Assembly (NCBI RefSeq): GCF_000003815.2
Contig: NC_049993.1
Location: 9,093,182-9,157,181, forward strand
Source of the DNA: Branchiostoma floridae
Lineage: Eukaryota > Chordata > Leptocardii > Amphioxiformes > Branchiostomatidae
Direction: 5' to 3'
Length of the DNA: 64,000 bases
The notes below the pieces were generated by a model. That model did no database searches. It saw only the letters and a list, made by a program, of their open reading frames with translations, and was not told the origin of the DNA. Shown here piece after piece: positions 9,990 through 20,932 of the stretch; within the stretch, counting starts at the first letter, position 1, and the number at the start of each line of letters is the position of its first letter. Position numbers and translations under genes: made by a program.

Positions 9990-10375
9990 AAAATGTAACT
10001 AACTGAAAGTCCATGGGGAAAATCAGAGTGGACAACCTCAGGTCAACCACACACACTATCATCATCATCTACATGATCATGATAATGATAATGATGCCAC
10101 AACTTCAGAAAGGACACTGGAGCCACATGTCTATAAAGGCCAAGACACACTGTACTAGACCAGTGCTCATTTGTGTCTAAAACACTGAGGAAGCCACGTA
10201 TACAAAACACGTCTGTTTGTTGGCTCAAATGAATTTAAAAGATTCTAAAAGGCAAACATGCAGCTGTAGCGTCCATTCCTTAGATGTTGACTTGAGGTTT
10301 AGCCTGTTTACACAACCTCTCGCTGACTGGGGTTAATGACCCCCTCCCCTAGTGTGGCTGCAATTGTAGGGCCGG

Positions 10376-10389
10376 CCGCTAGGGGCCCG
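10376..10389. repeat. CTCF-like dispersed motif CCGCTAGGGGCCCG
   Basis: Resembles the 14-bp CTCF core. Close relatives lie at 30299-30312 and 30439-30452 inside what looks like a dispersed repeat. Confidence 0.4.
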
Positions 10390-10625
10390 ATTTTAGTCAG
10401 GCTAATTTGAGGTTGTCCACTACCATTTAGTTATACCCAAAAAAAATCAATCATGATATTTCAGAAAATGTATTTTGATCAAACTAACCCTATATATCCT
10501 AATTATCATATTCTTCCTTTCATTTTTCATGTATCCAGCTGGATCTTGCAAAGGACTTAAATATCAAACATATTGTTTCTGTGGTGAAGACTCCATGCTG
10601 CAACTAACTTTGAATGGATGGCAAA

Positions 10626-10758
10626 TTCAGCACCAAAGAGAGGACCCACTGTTTACTTTCCTTGACACAATTATTTCGACTTTCTATTAAAAAAAAGAGA
10701 GCCACTACATGTACTTGTATATTGGCTAGATGGTGAATTCAGCACCAAGGAAAGAGTA
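10626..10758. repeat. RE1-like core repeat, two units
   Basis: Cores at 10626-10646 (TTCAGCACCAAAGAGAGG) and 10738-10758 (TTCAGCACCAAGGAAAGAG), 112 bp apart. Flanks such as CCCACTGTTTACTTT match the unit at 1968. Confidence 0.75.
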
Positions 10759-11034
10759 AATTTTTGAACATTTATCGTTCTGTAAGTGCCAGGCGCTGAG
10801 CCTCTTATTTCTAGTTTTTAATCTATTCATACAAATTAAACCACAGGATAATCTTGGTAATTGATAAAAATAAATTCTGGCTCCACAAAACAGGAGAAGT
10901 TTAGTTTTCTACAAATGTCTTTCATATGCAATTCATGCAAAGTTCCATGGTTTGCGGTTTATGTTGATGTATTGCTGCGTGTGTGGCTATATCTTTGTGT
11001 GTGGATATGTGGGGTGAACAAAATTAGCACCAAC

Positions 11035-11099
11035 CTGGATGCAGGAACATTTGTTAATGAGATGAAGTTGTTCCTAACACTGCGCAGACTGGCTAACAC
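11035..11099 (-). CDS. PDE4: PDE4 UCR1 exon: VLASLRSVRNNFISLTNVPA
   Basis: A 65-nt exon, phase 0 in and 2 out, reading VLASLRSVRNNFISLTNVPA S. This is the C-terminal helix of UCR1, which pairs with UCR2 in the long-form dimer. Splice sites are TTTTTTCAG|GTGTTA and ATCCAG|GTTGGT. Confidence 0.97.
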
Positions 11100-11515
11100 C
11101 TGAAAAAAAGTCAGAATGTTAAAACTCAAGCCAGTCAAAAAATATTTTTTTTTGTGTTAGAAATTTAAAGGAGACAATTTTGATAGCCAGTGGAATCCAG
11201 CTTTTCACGGCTTTGGGTCGTACTAGGCATATACACTGCAGTACACAACTGAATACTAAGCTAATGTAAGGGAGGGAGGGTGCAAGCAAATTTGATAAGA
11301 AACGGAATCAAAAGTAATTTTTTCTAAGATTTCTTTTGAAATACATACACTTTCATCAATATCAACAAATTTCCACAACACTTTATATATCAATGAGGTG
11401 GAACAGTTTGTCTATTGAATTTATATCCAGTTATCACCCCGAATTGTATAGTAGACAGCAGTCATTGGACAATTTCTAAGAACAATATGTAACTACAAAA
11501 CATCACCAAACCTAC
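11100..11515 (-). other. Intron, nothing recognised
   Basis: 416 bp without a recognisable repeat, exon or motif. Confidence 0.5.
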
Positions 11516-11552
11516 CTGTGCGAATGGGGTAACGATGAGATCACTCTCGTGC
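11516..11552 (-). CDS. PDE4: PDE4 UCR1 micro-exon: HESDLIVTPFAQ
   Basis: A 37-nt exon, phase 2 in and 0 out, encoding HESDLIVTPFAQ, matching vertebrate HGEDLIVTPFAQ. Splice sites are TTGCAG|GCACGA and GCACAG|GTAGGT. Confidence 0.97.
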
Positions 11553-13059
11553 CTGCAAAGTCAAAGGCATGACAATTATACTCTCCTGTCTGGAGAAAAC
11601 CTAGAACATCATTCGAGACATACAAGATACCATAAATCCACTGAGTAAAGTTAGCAGCACATTTGAACACTCATTTGTTGAAGATTTGTTGAGATTTCCT
11701 GAAAGAACTTCATCAATGACACCATGGTGTTACCTTCAACAAGAGCTAGCAAGGGGGAAATTTTGCCTGCATTTGTTTGATATAGCATGATATCACATCA
11801 CAATGGTATTTTGAAAAACATTATCATGATGATAGTAAATATTGCCAAAATTATCTCAAAGCATGTTTGCTTCCTTAAATTCCTGAAATCAGGTTTTATT
11901 TCAGAATCATCTATCAATTTTTATAACCATGATTGGCTTGAACAGCCCAGATGAAATTATGAAAAAAATTGAGAAGTACTATCAAATATAGTTTGTACAA
12001 GTCCAATGAGGAATGGTGAGCATGTATTATAAAAGCACCATATACAGCATATCTCAGTATATATTACAAACAATTGATGATCAAATCACCCCAGTAAGGG
12101 AGATTATCATTCTGAAATAGAAAATTGCACAATATTTTCCATGCCCAGAGTTAGAAAAATCGATAAGAATAAAATCAAAAACACAGGTCATTATTCAAGG
12201 CTCACTCAGTGCCACCATCACCTTCGTCACCTTAGGGTGAACGTTTTAAAATCTAACAAAAGTTCAAGAAAGATTCATCTGAAGATGCCACCAGTTCTGA
12301 GCAGTGTGTAGTGAGTGCCATGCTACATGCAGTCAAGAAAAAAACAAACCAAGGTGACAAAAGAAAAGTGACAAAGTAGACAATGAAAAGTCTGAGGATT
12401 TAGCAGAAAGAAGAAAAGGAAAGAAGAAAGGAAAGGATGAAGTCAGCAACCTTTTCTAAAGTAAATCCTATATTCTCTTAGACTATGAAGCCACCTATTC
12501 AGCTAAATTCATGCAGGCTAAAGCATTTACTTGAAAGCAAAACTGATGAACATTTATTAAGCTTTGTTGGCAAGGACTAGTTTGATTATTTCCTAGGTAG
12601 ATTGGGGAGATTTTCATCAGGCATTATGACAAACATCATTCGAAAAGAAAGTGCTGCATGCTAAGTATATTTAAACTCGGTACACACTTTATTGTCAGTG
12701 AGCAAAACAAGAAAAGTCTCTTACAAATTCTCAAAAAAAGGGATCATACATGTAGATATGATCAAAAGTCCAGGAGTACTCGATGCACATGTGTTGTGCA
12801 GATAGTTATGGAGAATGTTGATTAAAAAATATTGTTGCTTCTGGATGGTGATTCGTGAAACTGAAGTAAAGAGGAATAAATTCATCATTTTTCATGACCT
12901 TCTGGGCTTAAAAAGTGTTTCTGGACTTTCCAGGATATCCACCTGACTTGTACGAACCCTTAGTTATTGATTGATTGATTGATTGGAAGTTTAACATCAA
13001 GGGAAAACTGGGAAGTGGCTAGAGCTGGGGTTGTTGCGACGGATAGGAGGCGGACTTAC
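11553..13059 (-). other. Intron, nothing recognised
   Basis: 1.5 kb of AT-rich sequence. A TTGA microsatellite run sits at about 12968-12985. No exon or transposon is identified. Confidence 0.5.
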
Positions 13060-13167
13060 ACACTACTGGCAATAGAGGACCTCCGAGAGGATGGGAGCTT
13101 GTTGGGCTGGGGTTGTTGACATTGTTGTTGTTGACATTGTTGTTGTTGTTGTTGCTGTTGAGAAGTC
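13060..13167 (-). CDS. PDE4: Candidate polyglutamine cassette exon inside PDE4 UCR1
   Basis: A 108-nt segment with a good acceptor (CCACTCCCACAG|G) and a consensus donor (AGTGT|GTAAGT). Phase is 2 in and 2 out, exactly as required between the exons at 15040 and 11516, so it can be included without a frameshift. It encodes TSQQQQQQQQCQQQQCQQ, then PQPNKLPSSRRSSIASS. Reading past the donor gives an immediate TAA. The tail SRRSSIASS mimics SRNSSIASE of the preceding exon and has a PKA-type RRSS motif. I know of no such exon in vertebrate or fly PDE4. Splice sites and phase are seen; inclusion in mRNA is inferred. Confidence 0.68.
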
Positions 13168-15039
13168 CTGTGGGAGTGGACAGGGTTACATACACATCAC
13201 GACATGCACAGACAGAGTGCAAACAGAGAGACAGGGCCTGGTCTTCTTCTGGTCTCTGGCAGCCCTGATGCCAGATTATGGTATACTTAACATCTTCCAT
13301 ACTTCAGGACAATTTCTAATGTATGCAGAAAATGTAGACCACACAGATTTCCTGAAGCTATTTGATCAGGAGCTTTAGAAACAGCTTCACTCAAGTTTGA
13401 TTTCATCACATAAAGCAGAGGAGCACCACATGCTGTCGTTTTTTGTGACCCAAAAGATACCACCACCAGTATGCATATTTACATGTATCATGCAAAGCCG
13501 ACAGTTGGTTTCAAGTTGAAAAAGTTTCATCTTGTCTCTTCTTTAAATCACGTCATCCAAATCAGGTTACTATCAAACTTTGCCATACTCTTATTACATA
13601 CTGCAAACATTAAATTTTGAACATTTCCATTCACTGGAATGAAAACTTCTACTGGTAGGCATTGGTTAACTTGATAGTTACAATCACATTACTCATTGTG
13701 GTTATCACTCTTCAGAAGGGATAGATGATGAGAGATTGTTTGTGAGTTGTCTTCAAACACTCAATCTACAGAGCAGGAAATGTTAATTAAGAAAACTTCA
13801 CTCTGATAGGGTCATTTTGGGACACTCCTGTACATTTGTAATTACCAGCTGCCGTCATAAGTTCTGCAAAAGCCAGATTTTCATTTCACCTCTCTTAGAG
13901 ATCGAGGTATAAGCAAGAACTACTGTCATTATTATCAGTGGCCAGCTTTCTACTTATCAGCCACCCTTTGCTGCGATTAAGAAACACCATCAGAGATGAG
14001 AGAGAGAGAATGTTCTAGACAGGTGACAGGTGAGAGGCAAGCGACAGAAGTAGATTTCCCTGGAAGTGTGTTATGTACAATCATGTATTAGTCATATCAT
14101 CTGATTCATCACTGTTAACAACTTGTAACATTTGTAGACAGAAGAAAGTCTGCAGTTTTATTTTGATAGTAGATTCAATTTGGCGTTTATGTTATAAACT
14201 TTGAAGTTTCAAAAACTTTTGACCAAACCAACAGAATTAGCCATTTTTTTGCTTCTGCAATGACTTGAATGAATCTTAAGCATTTACACTGTAAAATTAC
14301 AGTCCAAGAAAAAAATACATTTTTATTGCCAATTCCTTAAGACTGTTTTTAATGCATGAGTTTCAAATAGTGTATCAGTTTTGGGTGATATTGAATAACT
14401 TGAATTTTGTTCCACACAGCCAGGTTGTTGCAGTGTGGAATATACTCAATGACTAATCTAAAAGAGTCTTTTGATAATCAACATTAAAAATTGATACTGC
14501 ACAACAATGCTCAATTGATGCCTCATTTTCAAAGACTGCTTGGCAACCAATGACATCATTGAAAGATATTGGAAGACCTTGAGCTACAGGTCATTGGTGA
14601 TTATTTACAAAAAAAAATTTCTTGCACAAATTGTTAAGACAGTTTGGCTTGAGTAGCTTCCTTCGCCAACATATCACACTATTATCAAGAAGGCCTTCAA
14701 TATCATTGAAATGTCATCATTAGAGATTAATGGAAGATCTTGAATAGGAGGTCATTGGAAGATTGTTAAAAGATGATTCCTTTTATAAGAAAATTATTTT
14801 AAAAATCATGGATAAAATGTCATTGAGAGAGCAACGGAGGACCTCTGAGATCATTTAGCACAAAGACAGTAAAGATCTGTCAAATTTCTGAACACTCAAC
14901 GATCTTGCCTCATCTGTAAAACCCCATACTTAACCACTCTAATCTTCTCTGACAGTTCCTTTTTAGTTTATTGACGGTAGAGACAATAGAGTCAGAGTGT
15001 TCGTAAATCAAATTACAAAGAAACATCTGGTGTACTCAC
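13168..15039 (-). other. Intron, nothing recognised
   Basis: 1.9 kb, AT-rich, with AG-rich patches near 13995. No conserved frame, repeat family or strong motif found. Confidence 0.5.
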
Positions 15040-15140
15040 TCGCTAGCGATGGAGGAATTTCTGGACATAGACTTGGGTGACAGCTCGAATTCACTGTCCG
15101 ACCGGTAGAGAAAGGACTCCCTTCGCTGAGGGAAGTTGGC
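15040..15140 (-). CDS. PDE4: PDE4 UCR1 exon: [20 protein letters not shown]
   Basis: A 101-nt exon, phase 0 in and 2 out, reading [20 protein letters not shown] then [13 protein letters not shown](E). RRES is the PKA site that activates all long PDE4 forms (S54 in PDE4D3, family knowledge), and [10 protein letters not shown] is strongly conserved. Splice sites are TTTTCAG|GCCAAC and AGCGA|GTGAGT. Confidence 0.97.
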
Positions 15141-15720
15141 CTGAAAAATGCAGGAGAAAATGATTAGCATGTGTAACAAATTAACAATGAGTTGAAAAAT
15201 TATCAATCCTACATAAAAACAACAAAATATAATATACAGTCTTGCTTCACTGCAATTGCGACTGGTTTCTCGTCAACTTGTACGATGGAAAATGAGTCTA
15301 CCCGGTGGTATCAAACCTGTGCGGTGGTATCACAACTTATACCTCCACTTATTCTACCTGTTAGCAAAGATCTTTTATATCAGATATATCTGATATAAAA
15401 GACCTTGTTGTTTGTTATCAATACCACTGAAACCAATTAGAAATCATCTTTGAATGCGGGCAAATAAAACTGCCTCTGAGTGAGACTGAGAGCACCCAAA
15501 AGATGACTCCAGCGAACAAGCCAGCTCCTTGAAAGTTTTCGTGTAAACAAATGCTATACTTGCAAAAAAGGTCTTTTCACATGTCTCCACACGATGTCAT
15601 GCTTAATCTGCAGATTCTGCATGAAAGCATCCTGAAAATGCAGTTGGCTATAATATCGTCCCTAAAGACCAATGACTCAGGGCACAACTAACGTTCAGAG
15701 TACCTATCACCAAGTCTTAC

Positions 15721-15801
15721 CTCGACCACCTCCAAATAATCAGACAATCCCCTCTTCACCACCGGCAACACATCACGAGTTATTCTGCACAGTTTACACA
15801 T
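15721..15801 (-). CDS. PDE4: Candidate alternative first exon splicing into UCR1 exon
   Basis: From ATG the frame encodes MCKLCRITRDVLPVVKRGLS DYLEVVE (27 codons) and ends at a strong donor GTCGAG|GTAAGA in phase 0. That is exactly the phase of the next exon downstream (15040-15140, ANFPQRRES). The ATG has A at -3 (AAAGATGT). It would replace the FDVENG exon and give a long form with intact UCR1. The region is richer in CpG than its surroundings and holds a CRE variant TGACGTAA (16022-16029, minus strand). No homologous N-terminus is known to me, so function of the leader is unknown. Confidence 0.55.
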
Positions 15802-16021
15802 CTTTCCGGTGTTTTCTCTTATGTGATTATGAGGCACTGACTTCAAGGGAGAGCTTTTATACCGCCTTTTCTGGGGTAAATTTCGTCACGAGAGTTGTTT
15901 TCCACCTTTCAGTTCCGGTAACTGTACCCGGTGTTTGTTTCAACGCAGGTGCAAACCGGCACGTAAGCCAGACCGTCTAACCGTTAGTAACGTGACCGGC
16001 CTTCCCTTTCCCATTAGTAAA

Positions 16022-16029
16022 TTACGTCA
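16022..16029 (-). promoter_or_regulatory. CRE variant TGACGTAA
   Basis: About 220 bp upstream of the ATG at 15801 on the minus strand; a half-site TGACG also occurs near 15887. CREB-type factors bind such variants. Confidence 0.35.
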
Positions 16030-17661
16030 ATACCAACACAAAACATTTGGAATGCGTCCCCAGGGAGAAGACCTTTGCATCCATCCTGTATTTACGTTTT
16101 CCGCTGCCATTGCAAAACCCAAACAGGTTCAGGTTCACCACTCTTCAGGATATATAGACAGCTTCTGCTGACACCTAAAGCAATGCACCTGATGGTAACA
16201 ACCTTTTAAGTAGGAAAACTACGGTTCCTGTTTGCGTTAGTCAGGTATCACTCACAGGTACATCCCTGCAGTGTGTCACGTCCCAAGGAACAGGTGTATA
16301 TCATCTACTACGTTACATACGGAAGCTATTGTTTGGGAGTGTGTGATTTAACGTTGTTTACTGCGCAGCCTATGTGTGGCCTTTGTAAGAAAGCTCAAGG
16401 TCTGCCTTGCGATGCCAGGAGAAGCTAACAGACCATAGATACATGTAGAGTGTTTTATTCTATTGATTGATTTGGTGGGAGATTCTACTCACATGTTATC
16501 GTGCCACAAACAAAAGGATGCAATGCATTGCTAATGATAAGGCTACAAATATTCAGCTTAAGCTTAAGGTTTTCAAGACAAAACGATGCAAATCCTGTGC
16601 CCAAAAAGGAACTTGCTGCTCTTTACTCGACCACTTTGAACCTTGAGAGGAAGCGGACAGTGACTAGATCAAAGACGAGCCCAAACCTGTTTGACAAAGT
16701 GATTAGACCAATTCCGTCCGTGCACTGACTTGTTTACTGGGATTCAAGGAAAGGCCAGTGCACTCTTGTCAAGTTTATTCCTACTGAAGGGCAGATGGGC
16801 AATTACTCTTCATTCCTGACCGTGCCTGACTTATACATTACACATGGCGGGCTTAATCAATATGCACATGTCAGTTGAATCACATTTTGTTTCTGAGGTT
16901 AAAACATTTTTGTGGAAGGATGGACATACAGGTGACTATCATGACTGGCTGAGCTTTTCAAGATCATATTAACCCAAAGGCTTGACAATAGGTTTGTCCG
17001 CTCACACCGAGAAGGATCCCATGTAGGGCCTACTCTTTTTTTATAAGTGTGGCGTCACGTCAAAGATAGGCATAGCCAAACCTCTGCTTGGAGAGTACAC
17101 GTATGCCACTTTTTACCGATCGTGTCTCTGCAATTTGCTTGAACCTTCGGGGCAATGGCCAGGCTATCTGCACAGAGATCCATAATGTATCAAAAGGTAC
17201 ACAGCTGCTTTGTCTTTTTCCCAGAAAGTTGCCTGGAGCATCTTTGTCTTCTAAAGTAATCTTCTGAGTGGTATTCTATGACACATCTCCATCAAGAAGA
17301 AGAGTGCCTAAGAAACGTGATAGCTCACTCAGTCCGACAGTAATATGTCCGCTGGCAAGACACGAGTAATTTCAATCAATGCCTATATAAGCGAGATACC
17401 ATCCAATCTGTGAGATGCAGGTACATCTGGGTGATACCTGCGTTTTGTCACGTAGGCCAGATGCACAGGTTAGATCACCGTCTTAGTGAAGGGCAATATA
17501 AATGAGGGTATGCATGGGGGATCCTGCCAATGTGTCGCACTGAATTCTAGAGAACTACCTACGATCATAGCGAGTGCACAAAATTTGATCTCCTCACTAC
17601 AAACAAATCATTTTGAATAAAACAAATTATAATACAAATCAAAGTAGATTGCTTGATTTAA

Positions 17662-18197
17662 AGGGGCATTCCACTCCAGAACGGAGTCTTGTTTTACAAC
17701 AGATAATGTGTCAATGAATACATAATCAGCCGAATTTTGTGGAATTCACCTTGGGATGAATTGCGCGATGTGTGTTTTGTAAAACAATACGACACTCACT
17801 AAACCCATGCAGACCCTTCCCATGCATTCCCTATACGCATAGACACTTTTTTATCATGCATATTTTCGGAATAAATGAGGTTCGCTCAGCACACCGAGAA
17901 GGCAAATTGCTCATAAGATATCAAAGAATACAAGAACAAGACGAGATTTCTTAGCGAACCTGAAATTAGTTTTGTAACCTTACCAAAAAAATTTGCTTTG
18001 TATTCAGCCATAGGATTAATATATTATATAGAGGGTACTTGGAGAGTTTAGTAGAAGACTGAATGCTTTTGAGGCACGTGGAGCAACTGGGTACTTGATC
18101 GTATAATGTGAAGTAGTATGCATTTATTACTTCCTAAAATTAATATCTATCAGAAAATAACAAACAAACAAACTCCCGTCTGGAGTGGAATGCCCCT
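17662..18197. mobile_element. piggyBac-type MITE, 536 bp, TTAA target
   Basis: Perfect 19-bp inverted ends (AGGGGCATTCCACTCCAGA and its complement) lie between TTAA copies (17658-17661 and 18198-18201). No transposase frame is seen. Confidence 0.85.
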
Positions 18198-18950
18198 TTA
18201 AGTCTTACAGAACAGAAGCATGCAGACCCTCTCTGGGTGTATCGGGATAAGAAACATTTGACATAAGAACACCCTTTTGTGATGCTGTAGTTGCTGCAGC
18301 AAACTTTGCAAAGTCATGCCATATGCAGCCAGGGGAACTTGAATGATTGATGGAGTCATGCTGTTAATAGTGTACAGACATTAACTACCACAAACTGCTA
18401 TGTGCATTGACAGGTCCTTATCAAGCACAGGTGTCTTGTGCTGACTTCAGTCCAGAATGCCTCTGGCTAACATGCTAGCTCGTCTTGATCTCTTTTCTCA
18501 CAATTTTGTTTCACAACAACAAACTGTAAATTCAGACATTTTTTTCAGAGCACAGCTTAGTATTTGCTGTAGAAATCTGAAGTAAGAATGATGATAATCA
18601 TTATGCAAATGTTTTATAAAAATATTCTTGAATGGAGCTGCTACAAGACAATGTGCTTAAAGAAATAATGTCTGTAACTAACTGAGGGTCAAACAATGGT
18701 GGTACCGGTAAAAAAAAAATCAATTTTGGTTCATTTTTTGCAATTTAGAACTTGGTACATAACCCCTCAAAACAGCTTTCTTTCTGCGCAGAACCCTTCG
18801 TTGTTATGGCAACACGTCAATGAAGTTTCTAGGCCATTTTTTTTTCAAATTTGGGCATGTAAAAAAGATTATATTGAGTTAGTTGAACAACTGAAATTCT
18901 TCTGAAAAAAATTAATGGCATAAATCAAAGAAAAATTAAGACGCTCTCAC

Positions 18951-19029
18951 CTGTAGAATAAGGCCTGAAGATGGACTGGCCGCCTCCAAAGGACTGCGAC
19001 TTGGTGGTGGGCCATTCTCAACATCAAAA
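18951..19029 (-). CDS. PDE4: PDE4 common long-form exon: FDVENGPPPSRSPLEAASPS
   Basis: A 79-nt exon, phase 2 in and 0 out, reading FDVENGPPPSRSPLEAASPS SGLILQ. It matches the vertebrate FDVENGPSPGRSPLDPxASSxxGLIL block that every long-form first exon joins. Phase 2 entry (NN|T) defines what a genuine first exon must look like. Splice sites are TTTCCACAG|TTTTGA and CTACAG|GTGAGA. Confidence 0.96.
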
Positions 19030-19377
19030 CTGTGGAAACACAGAGGGATACTTTGGTCATGCCATCTGGCAGGAATGGTCAAAACTGCAGTTTCATCAGC
19101 ATTCAATACCACACATTCAAGATGATGTTGGGGTGTCATGCACCGCTGCATAATATCTCAGCAAAAATCAGTTTGCACCATTATGGTCTATTCCCCTTTG
19201 CTATATGTCTCCATTGAGTACAAGATAATGTCAGATACACTGCATTTAGTGTTCTTATATTCTGTCCGGGGAAACTCAGGGTAATTTTCCTGGCATACAT
19301 CATTGGTCAGCAGGTAAAATATGTCATTTTAAGATAATGAAAGTACATTTTCAACTGTTTCATGTCATTTTTGGGAG

Positions 19378-19452
19378 AGACAGGATAAAATAATTTTTCG
19401 TCCAAACAAATTTCCGTCCCAGGACAGAAGGACAGGTCCTGGAGACAGCCCT
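19378..19452. mobile_element. Partial hAT-type MITE end (GACAGCCCT family)
   Basis: Sequence ending GGTCCTGGAGACAGCCCT matches one end of the elements at 40391-40621 and 41112-41394. The other end is missing. Confidence 0.5.
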
Positions 19453-19467
19453 ACATCTACCACAACA

Positions 19468-19475
19468 TGACGTCA
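19468..19475. promoter_or_regulatory. Palindromic CRE TGACGTCA
   Basis: Perfect CREB consensus about 440 bp upstream of the FDVENG exon. No first exon was identified directly after it. Confidence 0.35.
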
Positions 19476-19502
19476 GGTAACATTACAATCTCCCACCCCA
19501 AC

Positions 19503-19559
19503 ATCTGCTTGGAGATTTGGACAGACATGCATGTACTGTCTCAGTATATCCAAGCAGAT
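19503..19559. repeat. Short inverted-repeat element, ends ATCTGCTTGGA
   Basis: ATCTGCTTGGA (19503-19513) and TCCAAGCAGAT (19549-19559) are perfect inverted repeats 57 bp end to end. The same end sequence recurs singly or in pairs at 19701, 45754/45861, 56035/56167, 44423 and 62069. Confidence 0.6.
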
Positions 19560-20749
19560 CCTACGGTAGCAAAAGCTGGCAGAGGAGTGAAGCCGGCTTA
19601 GGAGTGTGTTTTTACAAGACAAATGGACACCTTCTTACTAATCTTAGCGAGGCTGACAACACTCCTTGGACAGTTTGGTACTCTCTCATGCCATTGTAGG
19701 ATCTGCTTGGAGATTACTGTCTCAGCACCTTTCCTGTCAGACCACCCCTGATGTTGACACAACAGTTGAACATCCTGCTCCGGGGAACCCACACACAATC
19801 CTTCACTCTCTGGAAACATTCCACGCAACCAATCAGGCAAAAATCGCAGCCATTTTCTGGATCGCTTGCACTGTTTTATTTCAGTTCTCTTAGCATTGGA
19901 GTATTAGATACAGCAAGATATATCATAGAAGAAAGGAGACACCATAATATACTAGTACAATAATTACAAACTACTATTGTGCTACCAGGCGATATTGTCA
20001 CAGAATATGACATTCTTTGAATTACATGGTGGAGTGAAACAGGGCACACCACTCTGTCTTCAAGACTGAATTTGAACTTTAAGTTATGTGCCAAATTTGG
20101 TGATGGGAGTACACAAAGGCCCCTATCAGCTTGATATGGCACTGCAGTGGAACATCTGGTTTTGATGTCTCTTGTTCTAGACAAATGCATGCTATTGTCA
20201 TAATCATGAGTTTGAGTTGTCAATAGCTCTTGAGACAGAGTTGTGTAGGTTTGGGCCCCCTAGCAGCTTTTTTGAACTGCAGAAGCCAGTTTTGTTCCAG
20301 TCTTTGTAGGCGAGTAAATCATAAATTGGCTGACAGATCATGGTGATGTTTGGTATATAGATAGCTTATTTTGTATGCTTGAATATGCTAAGCCTTGAAG
20401 GTTGAAGTGAATGATTGATGTAATGTTGCATGTACAGTGTACCAGGATGTTGAAGATGAAACCAAACAATACTGCATGAATGTCACCCGTGACAAAAAGA
20501 AACTAGTAGAAAGGCCACATTTTTGGCGAAAATTCAGGATGTTTCCGATGGGGAAGAAAAAAAAGCAAAATCGTCAGAAAATAGATTTTAAAAAGCCGAT
20601 GCAGTCCCTTTGGTCAAACACCTTACTCAAACCAGGTGAGTTTCACTAAATTTCACATCAAAATGGTTCAACAACCACAGAAATAAAGAACCAAGGAAAC
20701 AAGTTTGATGGACGTAATCTGGCTTCTGGGGATTTGTAAGGATTCTTAC

Positions 20750-20766
20750 GCAAACTGAAGATGCAT
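20750..20766 (-). CDS. PDE4: Weak candidate first exon (MHLQF)
   Basis: ATG CAT CTT CAG TTT GC followed by GTAAGA gives phase 2 as needed for the FDVENG exon. It lies ~140 bp downstream of the CRE pair at 20905-20932. It is too short to judge by sequence, and the base before the donor is not G. Listed because of its promoter context. Confidence 0.25.
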
Positions 20767-20904
20767 CGATGGGTCCTTAAATCAGCATGATGAAGCATCT
20801 TCCCTTCCAATTTCACCCCAATATCCCAACAATGATGATTGAGTTCAAATCTTGCGCTGCAAGGCATCATCAACGGCATTCCTGACGTTGATTCAAGTGT
20901 CGTC

Positions 20905-20932
20905 TGACGTCACGAGGCTCCTCGTGACGTCA
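20905..20932. promoter_or_regulatory. Inverted pair of palindromic CREs
   Basis: TGACGTCACGAG, a 4-bp spacer, then its exact complement CTCGTGACGTCA: two full CREs in a perfect 12-bp inverted repeat. A third partial site TGACGT lies at 20883. A likely CREB/ATF-bound promoter or enhancer of PDE4; target exon uncertain. Confidence 0.5.

Larger units (their letters stand above)
9602..11034 (-). other. Intron with LINE tail and two RE1-like units
   Basis: Contains a LINE remnant (9741-9989), a CCGCTAGGGGCCCG motif (10376-10389) and repeat units at 10626 and 10738. Confidence 0.7.
15141..18950 (-). other. Intron with candidate first exon and a 536-bp MITE
   Basis: Contains the candidate first exon at 15721-15801, a CpG-richer stretch at about 15690-16170, and the MITE at 17662-18197. 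Plus-strand open frames between 15672 and 16728 show no family match. Confidence 0.6.
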
